A stretch of DNA of 15,839 nucleotides, from contig SBGS01000162.1 in NCBI GenBank assembly GCA_006226555.1, positions 1 through 15,839 on the forward strand, read 5' to 3'. Made by a program: the position numbers and the translations under genes. Below are positions 13,957 to 15,839 of this stretch, piece after piece (position 1 is the first letter of the stretch; each line of letters begins with the position of its first letter). The DNA comes from Bacteroidota bacterium (lineage in GTDB: Bacteria > Bacteroidota > Bacteroidia > Flavobacteriales_D > Crocinitomicaceae). The notes under the pieces are model-generated. The model was not told the DNA's origin, did not search any database, and saw nothing but the letters and a program-made list of their open reading frames with translations.

Positions 13957-15839
13957 CAATTAAAGATGACTTTCTGACTTGTTTGACCTAGCGGAGTAGA
14001 AACGATAAGAATGTATGTTCCTGACTCTACTGATTCAGCATTGATTTTAACTCCGACTACATTGATCCCTTCCTTTCTTGCAACAACTCGACCTTGTGCA
14101 TCGATCAGTGTGTAACCTGTGATCGATGTTCCATTTACTTGTGCATACAAAGTTTCCATTGCCGGCACAGGATAAACATTAAGGTTTTCTTCTAATTGCT
14201 CCTCAAGGCTCAGGCTACCACATCCGGTAGCATCATACGTCATGTTTGAGAAATCAATGAAACATGCAAAATCAACTGAATCTACAAATGGATTTCTGTT
14301 TCCTTGAATACTGTAAACATATTCATTACGTGCAATCTCGTAATTATCCGGAAGATCGTTGTAATGCCATTGTTTAATTACGTCCGCGTCTTGTCCGTAA
14401 GGAATTGTAAAGCTGATCACATCCGGGAAAGCCCATGTTCCACTTTGACCGTTGTAACATACAGCTTCATACATCATAGCACGAGCTGCATTACCTTTCA
14501 TCTCATCTCTTGGTTCAAATACGCGGTTTCCTGAAGCGTCGATACCAATTTTGGATCCTAGGAAAGAAGATTCAACAGTTACTACTTCACCTAAAGGATA
14601 GTTTGAACGAACAGAATTTACATCAGAGAAATTAGTAGGTAGCAAATTGTGCTGATCTGTATACTCGTTCTTTTCCGGACTATCAGCAGGGAAAGACGGC
14701 ATCCACGAATGACAGAATACGTGCTCACGTGAGAAATCAGCAGAAACCCAGTCAAATGATCCCGAAAATACCTGACGCAATCCTGAATAAGCACACTCTA
14801 CAAATGAATTTCCGTTAGTCGTGTCTCTCACTTCGAACTCATTCATCATGGTCTGCTTATAGTTGAAGTATGAAATAAATGTGTGTGGATTGATCAAAGC
14901 TGTTAAGTCTGCAATGAAAGAAGTATTTGCAGAGTTGATCGTGCTGTAATAGCTTCCAATATTTTCTCCTGCTGAAGAAACGTTTCCTGTTGCAGGTGAC
15001 GTTGTCAAATAATTTTCAAATCCACCCTGACCATTGAAGGCATACACGGCGAAATAGTAATTCTGATTGGCAATAATTCCACGTGGAGTAAATCCGGTTG
15101 CAGTTCCAACGTAAGCTACACGAGCATCACCAACAATATCACCTCGTAGGTATGTCGTTCCATCAACAGGTGCGCCTGTGATCGGACTACCATTTTTCCA
15201 AAGAACCAAATATTTTGTAGCTCCGGTTCCCGCTGAATAGGCACCACTTAAGGTATAAGCTTCAACATTATTAAACGTCAAGTTTGAGGCATTTGAAGTA
15301 GGCTCTGTTGCAAGATTATCTGTTCCTACACCTTCAAAGTTGATCACGTATGGGTTCTCATCAGCATCATCGGACACTATTGAAATAGTCGCTGTTCGTG
15401 TTCCCGTTCCTGTTGGATTGAACGTGATCGAATAGTTTTGAGAAGAAGAAGGACCAACTGTAACTGTTGGTATTGTTGTACCGAAATCTGCAGCATTCGT
15501 TCCTGAGAATGAAGCTCCACTTACTTGCAGGTTACCAACTCCATAATTTTCAATTGTTACTGAAATCGAAGCAGTATTGCCTATAAAGTAATTTGATCCA
15601 TCCAGTACAGTTACTCCATCCAGTTTAACGTTGATCTCATTGACAGGAGCCACGTAAGGAACAATATCATTCAGATCTCTAGGAACGATCTGGTAGTTCG
15701 CGTTGAACTGACCCTCTGGTCCATAAATAGTTACCGGACCTGTTGGAATAGGGGTTCCATCAATATTTGTACTCGTATTCACACGTACATCTAGGGTGTT
15801 AGAACCGTCTGTTACTTGATAAGTAGTGTTTCCAGCAAA
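13956..15839 (-). CDS. T9SS-secreted modular endonuclease I (5' end beyond the window)
   Basis: At least 627 residues are visible; the frame is open to the right edge, so the signal peptide and true start are outside, and the GTG at 15782 is only an internal Val. Domains, visible numbering: an OB-fold-like stretch (1-60, with GPEGQFNANYQIVPRDLNDI); a choice-of-anchor D/ASPM-like beta domain (about 66-178); a fibronectin-III-like domain (about 180-290); endonuclease I (about 294-545) with SREHVFCHSW (positions 14703-14735), YTDQHNLLP (14637-14663), FEPRDEMKGNAARAMMY and QGNRNPFVD; and a C-terminal T9SS type A sorting domain (about 552-627, from NLNVYPVPAMETLYAQ). The REH and D-x-HN motifs are the active-site residues of the EndA/Vvn nucleases, which cut DNA and often RNA. 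Secreted through the outer membrane, it would digest extracellular nucleic acid. First visible gene of the nucleotidase operon. Confidence 0.92.
   Translation of the reverse strand, partial: FAGNTTYQVTDGSNTLDVRVNTSTNIDGTPIPTGPVTIYGPEGQFNANYQIVPRDLNDIVPYVAPVNEINVKLDGVTVLDGSNYFIGNTASISVTIENYGVGNLQVSGASFSGTNAADFGTTIPTVTVGPSSSQNYSITFNPTGTGTRTATISIVSDDADENPYVINFEGVGTDNLATEPTSNASNLTFNNVEAYTLSGAYSAGTGATKYLVLWKNGSPITGAPVDGTTYLRGDIVGDARVAYVGTATGFTPRGIIANQNYYFAVYAFNGQGGFENYLTTSPATGNVSSAGENIGSYYSTINSANTSFIADLTALINPHTFISYFNYKQTMMNEFEVRDTTNGNSFVECAYSGLRQVFSGSFDWVSADFSREHVFCHSWMPSFPADSPEKNEYTDQHNLLPTNFSDVNSVRSNYPLGEVVTVESSFLGSKIGIDASGNRVFEPRDEMKGNAARAMMYEAVCYNGQSGTWAFPDVISFTIPYGQDADVIKQWHYNDLPDNYEIARNEYVYSIQGNRNPFVDSVDFACFIDFSNMTYDATGCGSLSLEEQLEENLNVYPVPAMETLYAQVNGTSITGYTLIDAQGRVVARKEGINVVGVKINAESVESGTYILIVSTPLGQTSQKVIFN

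Overview
The window looks like chromosomal DNA of a Bacteroidota bacterium, probably a Flavobacteriales-type lineage. The support is a secreted nuclease with a C-terminal type IX secretion (T9SS) sorting domain, a DUF4290 protein, candidate promoters of the Bacteroidota form (-33 TTG / -7 TAnnTTTG), a short-type PurL, weak Shine-Dalgarno signals, and moderate-to-low GC. Fifteen protein-coding genes fill almost the whole window. I see no rRNA, tRNA, CRISPR array, transposase or phage gene, and no stretch over 300 bases lacks a gene.

Layout, left to right. (1) Positions 1-1621, minus strand: an arsenosugar biosynthesis cluster transcribed as AhpD-like peroxidase-like protein, then radical-SAM ArsS, then ArsM methyltransferase (cut by the window edge). 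(2) Positions 1664-4209, minus strand: a heat-shock unit grpE-dnaJ followed by a CPBP-family membrane protease, with a promoter-like element and TTGTC repeats upstream of grpE. Only 42 bases separate it from the arsenosugar genes, with no clear terminator. (3) Positions 4316-9027, minus strand: a tightly packed run purL - DUF4290 - murA - TlpA-like thioredoxin. (4) Positions 9197-11604, plus strand: lpdA, a strong intrinsic terminator, and a family 2 glycosyltransferase whose ATG directly follows the terminator T-tract. (5) Positions 11605-15839, minus strand: a T9SS-secreted modular endonuclease I (5' end outside the window), a lipoprotein with the 5'-nucleotidase C-terminal domain, a metallophosphatase with the 5'-nucleotidase N-terminal domain, and a small predicted outer-membrane protein.

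How the genes work together. Region 5 reads as an extracellular nucleic-acid scavenging operon: the secreted endonuclease cuts DNA/RNA, and the two-part 5'-nucleotidase releases phosphate and nucleosides. Region 2 is the DnaK co-chaperone pair plus a membrane protease. Region 1 methylates arsenite and builds arsenosugars. Region 3 mixes purine synthesis, the first committed step of peptidoglycan synthesis, and an exported thioredoxin.

Most notable points: a DnaJ with only one of its two zinc sites; a MurA with Asp in place of the fosfomycin-target Cys; a 5'-nucleotidase split into two genes in reversed domain order with different export signals; a terminator touching a start codon; convergent genes whose stop codons form one TGATCA palindrome; and TGATG one-base overlaps at three gene junctions. 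I did not find a clearly unprecedented system. The strongest leads for something new are the grpE upstream repeats, the split nucleotidase operon and the terminator/start arrangement.
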